A stretch of DNA of 36,288 nucleotides from Anabaena sp. UHCC 0204 (GCF_009711975.1 NZ_VIKW01000040.1:1-36288); one strand, 5' to 3'. Shown: positions 8,232 to 16,008, counted from the first letter of the stretch. Made by a program: numbers and translations. Notes: a model not told the origin generated them from the sequence alone.

Positions 8232-8276
8232 ATCAGCATTTTTTTAAATTTTTTGGTATTAAAAAAAAATGCTGAT
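8232..8276. promoter_or_regulatory. Large perfect inverted repeat upstream of the ureohydrolase gene
   Basis: ATCAGCATTTTTTT (8232-8245) is matched by AAAAAAATGCTGAT (8263-8276): a 14-bp perfect stem around a 17-base loop, ending 40 bases before the start codon at 8317. T- and A-runs inside the stem mean it could act as a bidirectional terminator for read-through from ccaS. It could equally be a leader hairpin or operator of the downstream gene. Confidence 0.5.
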
Positions 8277-8316
8277 AAAATTAAGTATTAAACCCTAATC
8301 ATCACTAATTTTCAAT

Positions 8317-9378
8317 ATGAACAACTCCTTTGAAAACTATAATCCCAACAGCGTAGCCGAAATAAATGGTAATTTCCTGGGATTACCTGATAACTACGAT
8401 TCTGCTAATTTAATCATCTTTCCTATACCTTGGGAAGTTACTGTTTCCTATGGTGCAGGAACAGCTAACGGACCACAGCAAATTTTAAATGCTTCACGGC
8501 AAATAGATTTATTTGATTTTGATCATCCTGATGGTTGGAAACAGGGAATTTTCATGGTAGAAATTCCCCAAGATATGATCGAAAAAAATAACTATTATCG
8601 TCAACAAGCAGCTAAAATTATTGAACGTCAAGCCCAAGGTCAACCTCTCACAGATTCCCCTGATTTAACCCCCATACTAGCTGCAATTAACCAAGCGGGA
8701 GAACAGGTAAATCAATGGTTATTTACCCAGTCGCAAGCAGCAATGAATCATGGGAAACGAGTTGCTGTTATTGGTGGTGATCACAGTTCACCATTAGGTT
8801 ATTTCCAAGCTTTAGCTACTCAATATGATAACTGGGGAATTTTACATATTGATGCCCATGCTGATTTACGAAATGCCTATGAGGAATTTGAATTTTCCCA
8901 TGCTTCTATTATGTTTAATGCCATGAAAATCCCCCAAATTTCTAAGTTGGTACAGGTAGGTGTGCGGGATATTTGTCATGATGAAGTACAAATAATTAAT
9001 CAATCTGATGAGCGGATTATTGGTTATTATGATGCAGCTATTAAACAACAGCTATATGCTGGGAAAACTTGGATTGATTTATGTCGAGAAATTATCAATC
9101 ATTTACCAGAACAGGTTTATATTAGCTTCGATATTGATGGTTTAGATCCTAAACTTTGCCCCAGTACAGGTACTCCTGTTCCCGGTGGACTGGAATTAGA
9201 ACAAGTTTATTGTCTATTCCGAGAATTGGTAAATAGTGGTAAGAAAATTATTGGTTTTGATGTCTGCGAAGTTGGTAATGGTGAATGGGATGGTAATGTG
9301 GGTGCGCGAATAGTTTACAAGTTAGCAAATTTTCTGGATTTATCTTATCAAGGAGATGATATAGCGGTATGCACTTGA
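8317..9378 (+). CDS. Arginase/agmatinase-family ureohydrolase
   Basis: Binuclear-metal hydrolase that releases urea or an equivalent product from a guanidino compound. All metal ligands of the family are present: H156 in GGDHS, D179/H181/D183 in HIDAHADLR, and D272/D274 in FDIDGLDP. At 353 residues it is longer than typical agmatinases (about 300), with an N-terminal extension (NSVAEINGNFLGLP, PIPWEVTVSYGAGTANGP) and an insert near 85-145. The family includes agmatinase, arginase, formimidoylglutamase and the nickel-dependent guanidine hydrolase of cyanobacteria; I cannot decide among them. No nickel chaperone genes are adjacent, which weakens but does not exclude a guanidine role. The last five residues and the stop codon lie inside a small inverted-repeat element. 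Confidence 0.85.
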   Translation: MNNSFENYNPNSVAEINGNFLGLPDNYDSANLIIFPIPWEVTVSYGAGTANGPQQILNASRQIDLFDFDHPDGWKQGIFMVEIPQDMIEKNNYYRQQAAKIIERQAQGQPLTDSPDLTPILAAINQAGEQVNQWLFTQSQAAMNHGKRVAVIGGDHSSPLGYFQALATQYDNWGILHIDAHADLRNAYEEFEFSHASIMFNAMKIPQISKLVQVGVRDICHDEVQIINQSDERIIGYYDAAIKQQLYAGKTWIDLCREIINHLPEQVYISFDIDGLDPKLCPSTGTPVPGGLELEQVYCLFRELVNSGKKIIGFDVCEVGNGEWDGNVGARIVYKLANFLDLSYQGDDIAVCT

Positions 9379-9465
9379 GCGAGATACAGTCATTAAATCG
9401 CAAAACCTGTAGGGGTGGGGTTTCCCCGCCCTCGATTGTATTTCATCCGACCGATAACCGCTATA
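9360..9465. repeat. Inverted-repeat element overlapping the ureohydrolase 3' end
   Basis: About 106 bases bounded by TATAGCGGTAT (9360-9370) and ATAACCGCTATA (9454-9465), imperfect inverted repeats. The centre has a GC-rich hairpin (GTGGGGTTTCCCCGCCC). It carries no coding capacity of its own but supplies the last codons and TGA (9376-9378) of the upstream gene. It fits a MITE-like element; no clear target duplication is seen. Confidence 0.6.
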
Positions 9466-9479
9466 GGTAAATTTTAATA

Positions 9480-9590
9480 GTGTTGCTGATTAAGAGTATG
9501 GTTTTGTTTCACGCAGAGGCGCAGAGTCTACAGAGAGTAAGAGTTTGAAATCATTGATTTTTGAATTTCATACCCTAATTCAGCAACGCC
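9480..9590. mobile_element. MITE, family 2, copy A, with target duplication
   Basis: A 111-base element with terminal inverted repeats: GTGTTGCTGATTAAGAGTATG at the left, and a right end whose complement reads GGCGTTGCTGAATTAGGGTA. It is flanked by the 9-bp direct repeat ATTTTAATA (9471-9479 and 9591-9599). A closely matching copy is at 24866-24977. The GGC ends and 8-9 bp duplications resemble IS5-family (IS903-like) elements, so mobilisation in trans by such a transposase is inferred. Confidence 0.8.
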
Positions 9591-9808
9591 ATTTTAATAA
9601 TTACTATTCGGCATTTTGGCATTACAAATCAAAATATCTATGATAGATTTTAAAAATTGCATGGATGAATAATAGTAGCCACAAAAGGCAAGAACTAAGT
9701 CAAAGTTCTTGTTGTTGACTGCATTTGTTCTCCTGACAACCTATTCAATCTTATTCATGATATTTTTTGAGATTTAAAGGTGTATTACCACTTTCAAGCT
9801 ATGATTGC

Positions 9809-9837
9809 GGACGGGATAAAACCCGTCCTTTATTTTT
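9809..9837 (+). terminator. Orphan terminator hairpin 1
   Basis: GGACGGG (9809-9815) and CCCGTCC (9822-9828) form a perfect 7-bp GC-rich stem with loop ATAAAA, followed by TTTATTTTT. This is a textbook intrinsic terminator. The nearest + gene ends 430 bases upstream, with two repeat elements between. Confidence 0.75.
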
Positions 9838-9959
9838 GGCTATGGACAAGATTTCTTATCAGGTTTGAGGATATTTGCATACATACTAAAGGAAGATGCT
9901 AAAAATATATCATCCAGGTTAAATTAATTCGGGATGTTGTTATGCACTGGATTTAAGTC

Positions 9960-9988
9960 AAGGTTTGGTTGTTAGCCAAACCTTTTTT
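9960..9988 (+). terminator. Orphan terminator hairpin 2
   Basis: AAGGTTTGG (9960-9968) pairs with CCAAACCTT (9976-9984) around a 7-base loop, running into six T residues. It lies 123 bases after the previous terminator with no ORF of note between, so it suggests a separate short transcript. Confidence 0.75.
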
Positions 9989-10121
9989 ATTGCTTATTTA
10001 AGGCTTGCTAAAATTTTTCTAAACTTGCTACAGCTTAAGTAGTAGCTTCAGGTGTTTTGATGCGATCGCTTGACAGACCACTAGGAGTAGAATTACATCT
10101 AGTACACAACGGCGATATTTT

Positions 10122-10230
10122 TAGGAGACTTCCAAGAAATAAATTATCCAGATTAACGTTAGCGTAGCGTGCGTCCGCAGAGGCTCAGAGGAATAAGGGT
10201 TTGAGTGTTTTTTTATTTGGAAGTCCCTAG
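10122..10230. repeat. Inverted-repeat element, family 3
   Basis: The left end TAGGAGACTTCCAAGAAATA and the complement of the right end, CTAGGGACTTCCAAATAAAA, are imperfect inverted repeats about 109 bases apart. The interior contains AGCGTAGCGTGCGTCCGCAG, a common dispersed cyanobacterial motif. CTAGTACA occurs at 10099-10106 and again at 10227-10234, but not flush with the left end, so a target duplication is not proven. Confidence 0.5.
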
Positions 10231-10432
10231 TACAAACAAAAATCTCTGTATTCCTTATCTATTCCCTGTTCCCTTGCCCAAATATACAATTTATTTGGCA
10301 CGACTACTTACGTATTTTGAGGAAGGTTTAAGTTTTACCCGATTACACTGGCAAAATTGGACTAAGTTTGTCAAAATTTAAACTTGACAACTTTAGACAA
10401 GTTCTAAAATTTCCAGTGCTAGTTATAGTCAG

Positions 10433-12790
10433 ATGACCAATAAACCGCGTAAACTCAAGACAAAAGCCACGAGAATTAATCAGCCTCCCCAAGGTATGAA
10501 GGAAAAGAGTGGTAAAAAAACGCCAAGACATTCTCAATGGCGAAGTTGGTTATTATCTAGTTTGGCGCTAAGTCTTTTGTTAAGTAGTAGCGGTATAATT
10601 CTAGGCTTTGGCTGGATTAGTATTCTGTTTATCTTCAATCCGGCTCAAGTTAACTGGCTGAATAAATATTTACCAAAATGGGCAGAAATATCAGCGGGTA
10701 AGCAAGAATTACCAGAAACACTCCCAGCGATTCAACTCAGCTTGAGTCAAGAAAAACGCATATCTGGGGAAATCCTCCCCTTAGATGAGAAATCAGAAGA
10801 TACTTTTTTAATGCCAATTTTTCAAGAACGCACTAATTGTCAATCTCATTGTCGGGAATTGGTAGAACTAAGGATTTATAAACGTTCTCAGGATTTAGAA
10901 TATAAATTTCAGTTGGAAAAATACTACTATTTAATTAGCCAATTACCTGTGATTGGTCTATCTAAATCTTTCGTAGAATCCCCTAAAGTTGAATTTATTT
11001 CAGCGTCAGAAAATCAGGAAGCAAAGATGCGTTTACCTTTAACTGAGGTGAAAGCTGTTACAGATACTAACCTTTCAGCGGGGTTTTGGTTTTATTTAGA
11101 AGGTGAATCCAAAAATAACAATGAGGCGATCGCCTATGGTCAAATTGTCCACTATAATCCTACATTAAAGACCTTACAGCAGATGTTACTTTGGAAAACC
11201 CGTAACGGGCAATTACCCAAATGGCAACAGATAACAGGTAATGAGACAAAAGAGTTAGTTATTGATCAAACTGTGGGCTTAGAACCAAATTTGCAAGTTT
11301 ATCAAGTCCAACCTGGTCAGTTAGTTACTAATTCTATTTATCTGGAAGCAATTAATTTCCGAAAACCCGCAGTTGCGGAATTTGGTTTTCAACAGTCTGT
11401 ATTATTAGCCAGAAATGGATTATGGACTCCTGCTTTTGCCTGGTTACAATCTTTAGAAAAACAGCGGAAACAGCCTTTCCCCTGGGCAGCACAGGCGCAA
11501 ATAGATGTGATCCGGTTACATTCCGAATTAACGAAAATTCAAGCAGACAAAAATTGGGCTAGTCCCAGTCAAAAAATAATTGCAGATATTATTGATGGTC
11601 GTTGGGAAAAAGCTTTACAGGTATTGGAAAAATCGCCTTATGCTCATGAAGAAATTTCTAATTTACTGCAAACAGATAAAGGAAGAATTTGGAATCGTGT
11701 TTCTGTAGCTTTGCGACTAAATCCTAATCGGAGAGCGGTTTTAGCTTGGGTAGCACTCATCTTCAAAGTGCAACGAGGGGAAGAAAGAACTAATACTTGG
11801 TTAAAAGCCCAACCAAATATTAACTCGGAAACTTTGAACTATATTCAAGGTTTATTAACTCAACTGGATGATGATACTACTAATTCTCATGCAAGTCAGA
11901 TTGTGGGAACTGTACAACAAATTAATCAGATTAATCAACGGGATTGGTTGCCCATATCTCTGCAAACTGATTTGAATATAGCTAATAATCAAGCTTGGTA
12001 TCAGGTAGAAGTTAGTGCATTTCAGAATGGTACAAATTGGTTATATTATCCGTTTACTAATTTTGACAAACTGAAAAATCAACCTCGACAATTTTGGAGA
12101 AAAGTTTTAGGTATTAGTTCTGATCCAAATATGCAAATTATTGTCTGGAATGCTGAAGGAAAACAGGAAGCAACGACTGCAATTATTCAAGCTGTGCAAG
12201 TTCAGGATCAAGGTTTGCGGCTGTTAATGTCCGGTGATGCTGTTTTGGAAAGTAAAGTTAAATCTTTCCAACCTCAACCTTTAGCTCTAAGTGCGGCTGC
12301 ATTGCAATGGGTAGAACCATCGCCGGTATCAGTGAATAATTTATATCAACAAAAACAGCAATTGGTCGAGTTAATATTACCAATTATATGGCGGACTTTA
12401 CAAGAGTCAGGAGAGATTATTGGGGATGCTGTTCCTAATTTACAGGAGATGCAGAAAAAAATGGGTGATTGGCCAGTTCAGTTAGTTGATTTAACTAATA
12501 ATAATCAGCCAGAGATAGTATTGACTATTTCTGGTATGGCGATCGCATCATTAAATCAGAATCAATTAGAGGATGATAACTCAGAGCAATTACAAGATCA
12601 AGTACGTCCCCGGACTCTGATTTTGTCGGCGGATGGTAAAGTAATTTACAGTGATTTCACTCGTCAAAACCAGAAAAATCTGATAGCGATCGCTCAACTT
12701 ACTAATGAACAATCTCTAGCATTATTGGTAGAAAAAAAACAGGGCTATAGTCTAGAAATTTGGTCAAAATCTCATCAACGATTTAAATAA
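10433..12790 (+). CDS. Large membrane-anchored protein of unknown function
   Basis: The 785 residues begin with a basic, lysine-rich cytoplasmic head (about 1-37), then a hydrophobic segment (about 39-68: LLSSLALSLLLSSSGIILG and onward), and then a long presumably lumenal or periplasmic part. The middle (about 335-470) looks helical and TPR-like (ARNGLWTPAFAWLQSLE, GRWEKALQVLEKSP, WNRVSVALRLNPNRRAVLAW). The C-terminal part has PEIVLTISG and RTLILSADGKVIYSDF, suggesting beta-structured domains. No catalytic motif is recognised. It stands alone, preceded by a gene-free stretch. It looks like a conserved cyanobacterial hypothetical protein; I assign no function. Confidence 0.75.
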   Translation: MTNKPRKLKTKATRINQPPQGMKEKSGKKTPRHSQWRSWLLSSLALSLLLSSSGIILGFGWISILFIFNPAQVNWLNKYLPKWAEISAGKQELPETLPAIQLSLSQEKRISGEILPLDEKSEDTFLMPIFQERTNCQSHCRELVELRIYKRSQDLEYKFQLEKYYYLISQLPVIGLSKSFVESPKVEFISASENQEAKMRLPLTEVKAVTDTNLSAGFWFYLEGESKNNNEAIAYGQIVHYNPTLKTLQQMLLWKTRNGQLPKWQQITGNETKELVIDQTVGLEPNLQVYQVQPGQLVTNSIYLEAINFRKPAVAEFGFQQSVLLARNGLWTPAFAWLQSLEKQRKQPFPWAAQAQIDVIRLHSELTKIQADKNWASPSQKIIADIIDGRWEKALQVLEKSPYAHEEISNLLQTDKGRIWNRVSVALRLNPNRRAVLAWVALIFKVQRGEERTNTWLKAQPNINSETLNYIQGLLTQLDDDTTNSHASQIVGTVQQINQINQRDWLPISLQTDLNIANNQAWYQVEVSAFQNGTNWLYYPFTNFDKLKNQPRQFWRKVLGISSDPNMQIIVWNAEGKQEATTAIIQAVQVQDQGLRLLMSGDAVLESKVKSFQPQPLALSAAALQWVEPSPVSVNNLYQQKQQLVELILPIIWRTLQESGEIIGDAVPNLQEMQKKMGDWPVQLVDLTNNNQPEIVLTISGMAIASLNQNQLEDDNSEQLQDQVRPRTLILSADGKVIYSDFTRQNQKNLIAIAQLTNEQSLALLVEKKQGYSLEIWSKSHQRFK

Positions 12791-12925
12791 TTACTCCTTT
12801 TGGTTAAGAGTCTCTACTCCTAAATAGCATATAAATTCTCTCATCAGTATGATGGAATACTGGAAAAACTTCATCACCGTAAAAGAATGATTTTTTAAAC
12901 AAGTTTTTCATCAAGAGGTCAAAAA

Positions 12926-14047
12926 ATGAGAGCTACAAACGGAAAGCAGAAAATTCGTTATGCTGTTGTTGGTTTGGGTTGGTTTGCACAAGAGGCTGCT
13001 TTACCTGCATTTGCTCATGCTGAAAACTCGGAATTAGTGGCTTTGGTTTCCGATGATCCTCTAAAACGTGAAGAACTCAGTCAACAATATGGCATTGAGC
13101 ATACTTATTCTTATGAGGAATATGAGGATTGTCTAATAAGCGGCTTAGTAGATGCTGTTTATATTGCATTACCTAATCACTTACATTGTGAATATACCGT
13201 GCGGGCGGCTAATCAGGCCATTCATGTACTTTGTGAAAAGCCAATGGCCATGACCGAAAAAGAGTGCGATATCATGAATAAAGCCGCCAATGACAATGCT
13301 ATAAAATTGATGATTGCTTATAGATTACATCTAGAACCAGGAAATTTGCGGGCTGTCGAAATTGTGCGATCGCGTCAAATAGGTGAACCACGGCTTTTCA
13401 ACTCTGTTTTCTCCCAACAAGTAGAAGAGGGAAATATTCGTTTACAAGAACATACTGGTGGAGGGACTCTCTACGATATTGGTATTTACTGCATTAATGC
13501 CGCCCGTTATCTGTTTCAAGATGAACCAACTGAAGTGTTTGCTGTAGCTGCGTCTAAAGGAGAAGAACGGTTCAACGAAGTAGAAGAAATGACTAGTGTC
13601 ATCCTCCGCTTTCCCCATGAGCGACTAGCAACGTTTACCTGTAGCTTTGGAGGGGCAAAAGTTTCCAATTACCAAGTTGTCGGTACTAAAGGCGATATTC
13701 GTCTAGAATCTGCTTATGCTTGGCAGGGAGAAATTAAGAATTACCTGACTATTAATGGTGAAACTCAAGAAAGCACCTTTGGTCCGCATGATCAATTAGC
13801 CGCAGAATTTACATATTTTTCCGATTGCATTCTCCAAAATCGAGATCCAGAACCATCGGGAATAGAAGGATTGAACGATGTTCACATTATTGAGTCACTG
13901 TACCAATCAATAGAGACAGGTCAGCCTGTACAAGTAAACAATTATGATCGTGATCAACGTCCGACATCGGATCAAACTATTAAGCGTCCTGCGGTTGAAG
14001 AGAAACCAGAACTGATTCATGCTGCTCCACCTGCCGGTAAGTCTTAG
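12926..14047 (+). CDS. Gfo/Idh/MocA-family NAD(P)-dependent oxidoreductase
   Basis: Predicted sugar or sugar-acid dehydrogenase of 373 residues. The N-terminal Rossmann domain has VVGLGWFAQEAALPAF (residues 14-29) for dinucleotide binding and CEKPMAMT (103-110), whose EKP lysine is the conserved catalytic residue. The C-terminal alpha/beta domain includes GGGTLYDIGIYCINAARYLF, the usual substrate-site region. AGAGG about ten bases upstream is the ribosome binding site. The tail (about 345-373) is polar, rich in proline and charged residues. The substrate cannot be told: glucose-fructose oxidoreductase and xylose dehydrogenase-like members share these motifs. It is monocistronic. Confidence 0.88.
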   Translation: MRATNGKQKIRYAVVGLGWFAQEAALPAFAHAENSELVALVSDDPLKREELSQQYGIEHTYSYEEYEDCLISGLVDAVYIALPNHLHCEYTVRAANQAIHVLCEKPMAMTEKECDIMNKAANDNAIKLMIAYRLHLEPGNLRAVEIVRSRQIGEPRLFNSVFSQQVEEGNIRLQEHTGGGTLYDIGIYCINAARYLFQDEPTEVFAVAASKGEERFNEVEEMTSVILRFPHERLATFTCSFGGAKVSNYQVVGTKGDIRLESAYAWQGEIKNYLTINGETQESTFGPHDQLAAEFTYFSDCILQNRDPEPSGIEGLNDVHIIESLYQSIETGQPVQVNNYDRDQRPTSDQTIKRPAVEEKPELIHAAPPAGKS

Positions 14048-14072
14048 AAACATCTCTAATTTGGGGTTGCAG

Positions 14073-14103
14073 CAAAAAAGCCTTCCCAGTCTTTGACTGG
14101 GAA
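14073..14103 (-). terminator. Terminator hairpin between converging genes
   Basis: TTCCCAGTC (14083-14091) and GACTGGGAA (14095-14103) form a 9-bp stem with a 3-base loop. Read on the minus strand, the stem is followed by GGCTTTTTT, so it best fits the minus-strand TOPRIM/ATPase operon, although it lies about 160 bases after that operon's stop codon. Confidence 0.6.
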
Positions 14104-14122
14104 CTCTTCACACATTTTGCTT

Positions 14123-14231
14123 ATAGCAATTCCCATTTCAGTGAGGTACAAGAAGTGAAGAATTAACCGCAGATGGAAGAGGATAAACGCAGATAAACGC
14201 AGATGAATTTGTACCTCGTTAGATTGTTATG
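14123..14231. repeat. Small inverted-repeat element, family 1, copy 2
   Basis: About 109 bases bounded by ATAGCAAT (14123-14130) and ATTGTTAT (14224-14231). Inner arms GAGGTACAA (14142-14150) and TTGTACCTC (14209-14217) are perfectly inverted. The core with repeated CGCAGAT units closely matches the copy between pecC and pecE (3233-3332). Confidence 0.65.
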
Positions 14232-14260
14232 AAGTGGGTTGGAAATTTTGCAGCACAAAC

Positions 14261-14803
14261 TTATCCATGTAATGGTAATATTCTTTGTAATTCTCCACAA
14301 GCAGCTTTTAAAGAAGCTGGTGCATTATCATCTAAATTACCTTGATAACACTGGTTTACTAATTGCTCAACATAGGGTTTACAATCAGATTGCTTTTTCA
14401 ATTTTGTATATTCTTTTTCTTCATCAATATTTTCACCCTGTAGATAATGTATCCAAGTTTCAATATTTCTTTTGGGTACAAAAACTGCGATCGCTTCACT
14501 CGGTTGACGAAGTTGTTGTGAATTTTCTATAAGTGCATCATCTAATTGCTGTAGTCTTTCTTCTACTGTTTTTTTATCTGCATCAATTAAAACAATAAGC
14601 ATTCCTGAACGATAATTTTTGCTACGATATGCTTTGACTTCTTTAGGATAATTATCTCTAACGAACTGCTCACCTGCTCCTTCTAGACAGATTTTAGGTT
14701 TAATATTTCCGGTAAATCCTCTTGTTTTTAGGAAATGACGAGCAAAAATTTCTTGTTGTTTATCCTCACACAATATAGTAATCTGTAATCTACGCTGGGT
14801 CAT
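14261..14803 (-). CDS. TOPRIM-like protein paired with an ABC-type ATPase
   Basis: This 180-residue protein resembles the DUF4276/DUF3226 branch of TOPRIM-fold proteins. E13 in ITILCEDKQQ stands where the TOPRIM glutamate is expected, D74 and D76 in VLIDADKKT fit the DxD motif, and NIETWIHYLQGE (113-124) is typical of these families. The start is ATG 14803 (GGGGA is upstream); an ATG at 14821 would overlap the ATPase gene more. The chosen start overlaps the ATPase end by 14 bases, so translation is likely coupled. TOPRIM proteins paired with such ATPases act as nucleases or primase-like partners in OLD, Gabija and PARIS-like defence systems. A nuclease role here is inferred. Confidence 0.75.
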   Translation of the reverse strand: MTQRRLQITILCEDKQQEIFARHFLKTRGFTGNIKPKICLEGAGEQFVRDNYPKEVKAYRSKNYRSGMLIVLIDADKKTVEERLQQLDDALIENSQQLRQPSEAIAVFVPKRNIETWIHYLQGENIDEEKEYTKLKKQSDCKPYVEQLVNQCYQGNLDDNAPASLKAACGELQRILPLHG

Positions 14804-15884
14804 ATAGCCATCCCCTTTCAATCAATTCTGAAATGGCTAGTCCAGAGTTGTCAGCCTCTTTATTACTAATTTTTTTGACTCTTACAGGTGTATTACTTTG
14901 GCGCTCAAACCAATATCCTATAGGTGAAGCTAGTAAATAATTAATTAATACAGGATGATGTGAAATTAATAAAGTTTGTAGTTTTCCTTCATCACAAGAA
15001 TCATACAGTTGAAGTAGCCAAGGTTGAATTTCTGGAAGTGCTAAAAAGTTCTCGGGTTCATCAATACATAAGGTATAATCCTCGGATTGAGTGCAATAAA
15101 TAAGCGTGTACAAAACAATCAGTGTTTTTTGTCCATCAGACAATTCATTAAAGCGATAATACTTGTCTAAAAATCGCAACTGTAGACTTGTAATTTTACC
15201 ACTAGATTCAAATTTAAAACTAACAAAACCATCTAATACCTGTTTCAGGATAGTCATTAAGTCAGCAACTTTTCCCTGATCTTGAGAAATATAACGATAC
15301 CAAGAAACAAAATTTTCCATCCTGAAATGCAGTCTTGTTTCTTCCTGTTCACTCTCATCAGACATTAAACTAGGAACTATTTTGACAATTATGAATCGCT
15401 CTATCCTATTCTTAAACCAAGTCAATTTTGTGTTCTTTGATCTTGGCATCAATGTTGGTAGTATTGACTGTGACCAATCAAACGAATATTTTGGTCCCTC
15501 TGAATAATTGTCTCCAAATAGTTGAACTTCACCTATTTCAAATTTCAATAACGGTTGGTTATCAAACCATAGTCGTTCATATTCAACACGGCTATTTTCC
15601 TGATTATGACCAATAGCAAGTTCATATTTATAATTACCACCATTCCCCACAATTTCTAATTCAAAATGCTGAATTGTCGAAGTTTGCCAGCGTGTACAGT
15701 CAGAAGATTTAAATATTCCTTCGACTTTATCATCGCCTCTGACAAAAGTTTGAATTTTCCTCAATACATCAAAAACAGTTGATTTACCTGCTCCGTTACC
15801 ACCAAGAAATAGGTTAATTGAGTCAACATTAAGCTCAAAATTTACCAAGCAGCGAAAGTTATCAATATAAATACGCTTTAGCAT
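14790..15884 (-). CDS. ABC/SMC-type AAA ATPase of a putative defence pair
   Basis: A 364-residue ATPase of the AAA_21/OLD-like group. The order is Walker A GGNGAGKS (28-35), helical insert, signature LSDGQ (248-252), Walker B TLCIDEPE (271-278) and switch histidines in LLISHH (305-310). The N-terminus LKRIYIDNFRCLVNFELN is the typical first strand of RecF/SMC-like heads. ATG 15884 is chosen because AGGAGG precedes it by 9 bases; an in-frame start seven codons earlier is weaker. It is the first gene of a two-gene operon with the overlapping TOPRIM-like gene, and is divergent from ssb. A LexA-box match lies 99 bases upstream. Such ATPases act as sensors or regulators of a nuclease partner. Confidence 0.82.
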   Translation of the reverse strand: MLKRIYIDNFRCLVNFELNVDSINLFLGGNGAGKSTVFDVLRKIQTFVRGDDKVEGIFKSSDCTRWQTSTIQHFELEIVGNGGNYKYELAIGHNQENSRVEYERLWFDNQPLLKFEIGEVQLFGDNYSEGPKYSFDWSQSILPTLMPRSKNTKLTWFKNRIERFIIVKIVPSLMSDESEQEETRLHFRMENFVSWYRYISQDQGKVADLMTILKQVLDGFVSFKFESSGKITSLQLRFLDKYYRFNELSDGQKTLIVLYTLIYCTQSEDYTLCIDEPENFLALPEIQPWLLQLYDSCDEGKLQTLLISHHPVLINYLLASPIGYWFERQSNTPVRVKKISNKEADNSGLAISELIERGWLYDPA

Positions 15885-15982
15885 AAAACTTTTCCTCCTA
15901 ACCAAATACTATAATATAATGCCCATTACGATAATCAGATAAATTCAATTAATCATATAAATCACAGTTCAGATCGTGATAT

Positions 15983-15996
15983 AGTACAATTGTTCT
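15983..15996. promoter_or_regulatory. Probable LexA (SOS) box between the ATPase operon and ssb
   Basis: AGTACAATTGTTCT fits the cyanobacterial LexA consensus RGTACNNNDGTWCB at every position. It is the core of a longer near-palindrome (15981-15998) with one mismatched pair. It sits 99 bases before the ATPase start (minus) and 147 bases before ssb (plus), so LexA could control both. Confidence 0.65.
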
Positions 15997-16008
15997 ATAC
16001 AGACAAAA

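Larger units (their letters stand above)
7949..8316. other. Intergenic stretch between ccaS and the ureohydrolase gene
   Basis: It holds the short minus-strand ORF at 7996-8151 and a strong palindrome at 8232-8276. I see no riboswitch-like or RNA-gene structure otherwise. Confidence 0.5.
9591..10432. other. Long gene-free stretch
   Basis: About 840 bases without a supportable protein gene. It contains two terminator-like hairpins (9809 and 9960) with no gene before them, an inverted-repeat element at 10122-10230, a HIP1 site near 10063, and AT-rich DNA before the next start codon. Small RNAs ending at the hairpins are possible. Confidence 0.5.

Noticed and set aside
7949-8316. A guanidine riboswitch ahead of the ureohydrolase gene.
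   Set aside because: I saw only a simple A/T-rich palindrome, not the conserved paired regions of known guanidine aptamers.
10099-10234. CTAGTACA direct repeats as a target duplication for the element at 10122.
   Set aside because: The left copy lies about 15 bases outside the inverted-repeat end, so the junction does not fit.
14239-14532. Plus-strand 97-codon ORF opposite the TOPRIM-like gene.
   Set aside because: It is antisense to a conserved gene with clear motifs and has no ribosome binding site.
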